A DNA stretch of 21,131 nt, taken from contig NW_014577462.1 in NCBI RefSeq assembly GCF_000485595.1, positions 46,698 to 67,828 of the forward strand. The letters are read 5' to 3'. The notes under the pieces were generated by a model that saw only the letters and a program-made list of their open reading frames with translations, was not told the DNA's origin and did no database searches. This document shows positions 18,503-21,131 of this stretch, piece after piece. The position numbers and the translations under genes are program-made. This stretch comes from Priapulus caudatus. Its lineage: Eukaryota > Priapulida > Priapulimorpha > Priapulimorphida > Priapulidae. The first letter of the stretch is position 1, and every line of letters starts with the position of its first letter.

Positions 18503-18909
18503 CTGCAGAAAGGTAGAACAGGCTATGAAACTAGTCCGGCCAAGTCAGAACAAGCATGAGAGTTAGACAAGCAAGACAAACAGCCGAGTGCAACAACATG
18601 GTACAATTTGTTGTATATAATAAGGTTGTCACGTGCTGATAGCAACAGTAGCCTTTTAATATTTTTGCTTCTTAATTTATTTTATATATTTTTATATATT
18701 TAAATTTTTTATTTATTTTATTTTATTATTTTTATATTGAGATAATACCAGCATGACTGTTAACTAGTTGGTTTTTGCAATATTACTGAATGATGTATTC
18801 GTGTAATTAACTAAATAACTCATTCATTACACGGTGAGACTACTTATAGGAACGTTTCTGTGAGTTTACATACTTGACATCAGTTCCAATAAAGGTTGTA
18901 TAAACAGAC
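18503..18909 (-). other. Intron A2-B1, very AT-rich
   Basis: This 407-base gap is unique in the window. A stretch at about 18655-18740 is almost pure A and T, with runs such as TTTTATATATTT. No coding signal is seen. Confidence 0.7.
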
Positions 18910-19117
18910 CCTGCTTTGCAAGACAGACGGATGGTGGACATCCAGATCCTTCATGGTGTTCAGGATGCTGCGGCATCAGTCACTTGAGACGTCTGGGTGA
19001 TTATCGATGGCCGCAGCTTCTGTCGAATTGATAAGCACACGGACGTACGCAATAGAGGTGCCTGCTGGTTGTTCCTTGTCCTGTCCGCAATCGTCGTTCC
19101 GCGTAACAATGATTGCC
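18910..19117 (-). CDS. Exon B1 (diverged B-type exon, frameshifted)
   Basis: This diverged B exon starts after acceptor TTAAGGAAAG. In shifting frames it reads IIVTRN, TIADRTRNNQ, PAGTSIAYVRVLINSTEAAA and DNHPDVS, then ILNTMKDLDVHH-like and a Cys-Leu-Ala-Lys remnant. It keeps the strand-like block, and NST forms a potential sequon, but the GPGC motif is disturbed. The donor is weak: AGG followed by GTCTGT rather than GTRAGT. The exon may therefore be noisy, or decaying, or the true splice site may lie elsewhere. It occurs only once. Confidence 0.65.
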
Positions 19118-19384
19118 CTTTCCTTAAATTACAGGAGATGCAATAATGAAGATTAGTATGTTTCAATTATTCAGTAAGTGTCTAACCTTGGTATTTCACA
19201 TGGACTAAAAAAAAGACAGTGGCACATATAACAAAAGCACACATCAATTTTATCTAAAGAGCCATCTGCTGCTTTTGTACATAATATCCATATATATTAT
19301 ATATATAATTATATATATTATATCTATGAAACAGTTTCTAATTCATCGATTGCCTCAGAGTAAAGTTATTTAGCTATTGCTCAC
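19118..19384 (-). other. Intron A1-B1 with AT dinucleotide tract
   Basis: This intron has donor GTGAGCAA at the A1 end. A TA-rich, partly palindromic tract occupies about 19285-19325. No gene was seen. Confidence 0.7.
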
Positions 19385-20162
19385 CAGGGTTTGCTGTCTG
19401 CCAGACTCTCCTTCACCGCCCCGGTAACCGCATCCACTTCAAACCTCTGATACGGAACGGCGTCAATGTTCACCGCTGTGGTCCACGTTAAACCTGCTTC
19501 GTCACTCTCGGCATCGAGCACCTCCACAGCTAACCTCGCATTGACCAAGCTGAAGAGAGGCGCGTCTTCCGGACGCCACGATCCGCCGTCCAACAGACAG
19601 GAAGATATGTTGCAGCCGTCGCATGCCGAGCCGCGTCACTCGTGTCTTGCCGACTCTGTGTTGACCAGGTAGACCCGTACGCGTGGAGACAGACCCTGCT
19701 CCCCCTACACTTGATCCCACGCGTCCTGCAGCTTTCTGCTGCGTGGTCCGCGGACGTCTGCGGCCGAAGATGACGCTCTGGAAGTGGTAGTCGTCGCCGA
19801 AGACGTCGTCGGTCTCGATTGCGGACGAGAGGCCGATGCCGGCGCCTCGCGAGAGCGACCTCCGCCGGCGTCGGCTCGGTCAGCGATTCCAGCGCTGCGA
19901 CGTTGAACTCGTGCGGCAGCCGAGACGGCGTAGTACATGTCAGCCGAGAAGACCGGCCGGCCGGCGCGCGCGGTCAGCGAAAGCCGGCACGAACGGCGGC
20001 GCTCGTGATTGCCGCGCAGCTGCCCACGGCAGATGCGCCAGCGAGTCCGCGGGTTCACGGTTCGAGCCACGGCCAGCGCCGCAGCGAGCTTTCGAATGCG
20101 TTACCGTCAATACCCGTCGTGCGACGTTGCTGCGTCGGTTGTGTCCGTAGCACGTTGTACGT
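19385..20162 (-). CDS. Exon A1 (most upstream A-type exon, diverged, frameshifted)
   Basis: This GC-rich, strongly diverged A exon is bounded by acceptor GTGGGCTTCAG and donor GTGAGCAA. It starts TYNVLRTQ. In shifting frames it then shows FESSLAAALAVA...NP, LPWA, ARAGRPVFSADMYYAVS, LPHEFNVAALESLTEPTPAE, then GIGLSSAIETDDVFGDDYHF and QSVIFGR. These align in order with the LPW, GQP, YDVMLP, EPSF and VYGDDYHITSIVLGQ landmarks of A3. A Trp-Asp-Gln stretch, SPRVRVYLVNTESA, ATYFLSV-like, VNIDAVPYQRFEVDAVTGAV and LADSKPW/ANPG follow. The second half is far closer to A2-A4 than the first half, suggesting partial gene conversion or a mosaic origin. About five indels break the frame. Confidence 0.78.
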
Positions 20163-20591
20163 CTGAAGCCCACGAGAAAAGAGCAGTTAGCTTATCCCTC
20201 GTAGGTGGGTGCCTAGATGGCCACAATAAGCGCAGTACGAGAGAGAGAGAACACGCAATGAAGAAAATTAGCATGACAATCTTATATGCAGAATAATAAT
20301 ATCTACAGACAACGTCGTATGTCGTTGCCAAACTAGTGATTGCCACATTCTGCTGAACATCTGCCTTTTAACTCATCTGCCATAAGTTTAAACTTAATTG
20401 TTAAATGGTAAATTTAATTTACTGTTGTAAGAATTGAGGATAAAAAAATGATGACTAGATGATCAAAGACCCCACAATGAGCATCTCAAACTTTTCAAAC
20501 ACGCACGTAACCGCATCTAAATATCGATTAAAACGTGATGACACTAGACGGAAAACCCACGCACGCATTGTCACGCTTGCTGCTCACTCAC
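20163..20591 (-). other. Probable intron between B0 and A1
   Basis: This 429-base gap has an excellent donor, GTGAGTGAGC, at its B0 end and the A1 acceptor at the other end. It contains a short GA run near 20240. Short open frames here lack family motifs. No other feature was recognised. Confidence 0.5.
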
Positions 20592-20810
20592 CGCGACTGC
20601 TGATTTAATGCCGTCCGAACTGACCTCGTCAGATGACGGCAGAACCACGCTGGTCCTCGGCCGAGCTGTGGCTCCCAACTCATCGTCTGCCCTCTCGTGT
20701 ATGTCTACTCTGTAGCTTGATGCGCGCTGATAGGTTCGGCCGTTCCCGCTGCCGCATTGTTATATTCCGCCGTATATCACAACTTCTCGACGATCTGCTC
20801 ATGTCCTTGT
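20592..20810 (-). CDS. Candidate exon B0
   Basis: This 219-base block is flanked by a strong acceptor (TTTTAATGTGCAG) and a strong donor (GTGAGTGA). Its position, size and phases suit a B exon preceding A1: two bases complete a codon, then Lys, and the last codon before the donor is whole. No single frame is open throughout. The last 40 codons read VDIHERADDELG, then ARPRTSVVLPSSDEVSSDG, resembling the GTSIVYVVSYNTTD block in position, but the GCPPxxC motif is absent. It could be a noisy or highly diverged B exon, or an unrelated exon of the same gene. Confidence 0.42.
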
Positions 20811-21131
20811 CTGCACATTAAAATGAAACACACATTACATAAACATCAATATATCTTAATCATCGCCGTACATCATCCATCATTGAGTATTAATTATTAT
20901 TATTAATAGTATTATTATTATTATTACTATCATTGCTTATTATCTAACTTGGAGTTTGCATGCAAGGTGGCACTGCTAACATAACTATTCCAGTGCAATT
21001 GCTTCAAAATGATCTTGCTTCAAACCACATAGGTGTTTGTACGATGCATTTTGGGACAGGGTTAAAAACAACATACAGATGATTCCTCAGTCCCCCAAAC
21101 TACCTGGGTGGATATTCACACCATTACGCGA
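20811..21131. other. Upstream non-coding flank with ATT repeat
   Basis: This AT-rich sequence contains a short imperfect ATT trinucleotide run at about 20885-20932. No further A- or B-type motif, promoter or start codon could be supported. It is probably intron upstream of B0. Confidence 0.55.

Noticed and set aside
18655-18740. AT-rich stretch as an origin or promoter
   Set aside because: It is plain low-complexity AT sequence inside an intron, with no supporting motif.

Overview
The window looks like nuclear DNA from a multicellular eukaryote, most likely an invertebrate animal. Short open blocks (about 190-240 bases, or about 710-745 bases) are separated by AT-rich gaps of about 230-620 bases. 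Almost every block is bounded on the minus strand by AG...GT splice signals. No bacterial operon, rRNA or tRNA was seen. The species cannot be named from this sequence.

Nearly all coding sequence belongs to one minus-strand gene built from two alternating exon types. Type A encodes about 236 residues, starting in phase 0 and ending in phase 1. Type B encodes about 62-70 residues, starting in phase 1 and ending in phase 0. Read 3' to 5' along the printed strand, the best model is (B0)-A1-B1-A2-B2-A3-B3-A4-B4-A5-B5-A6-B6, about 1,850 residues in about 20 kb. Neither the start codon nor the stop codon is in the window. Each A+B pair seems to hold three copies of a smaller module of about 80-100 residues: a helix-like stretch with a conserved Trp, often followed by Asn-Pro, then strands containing Tyr-x-Val or Tyr-Phe-Leu. 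N-glycosylation sequons and a paired-Cys motif in the B exons suggest an extracellular repeat protein. I do not recognise the family with confidence.

The layout is complicated by large direct repeats. Copy 1 (1-7547) runs from a 9-bp minisatellite through B6, A6, B5, A5, B4, A4, B3, A3 and B2 to a cut A2. Copy 2 (7549-10311) holds only a cut B6, A6, B5 and a cut A5. Copy 3 (10312 to about 17845) repeats copy 1, and the DNA then continues uniquely through A2, B1, A1 and B0. The 10311/10312 breakpoint resumes with the same bases that open the window at position 1. Copies 1 and 3 carry many single-base insertions and deletions that break the frames. The stretch from about 5990 to 10311 has intact exons throughout. 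This looks like clean consensus flanked by noisy long-read sequence, so the three-copy layout may be partly or wholly an assembly artefact. A real tandem duplication is not excluded.

From about 18.5 kb to the end the window is unique. It holds diverged upstream exons A1 and B1, a probable B0, and AT-rich intron sequence. Within the gene, the B4-A4 and B3-A3 segments are alike even in their introns, so the array has also grown by recent internal duplication of about 1.5 kb.
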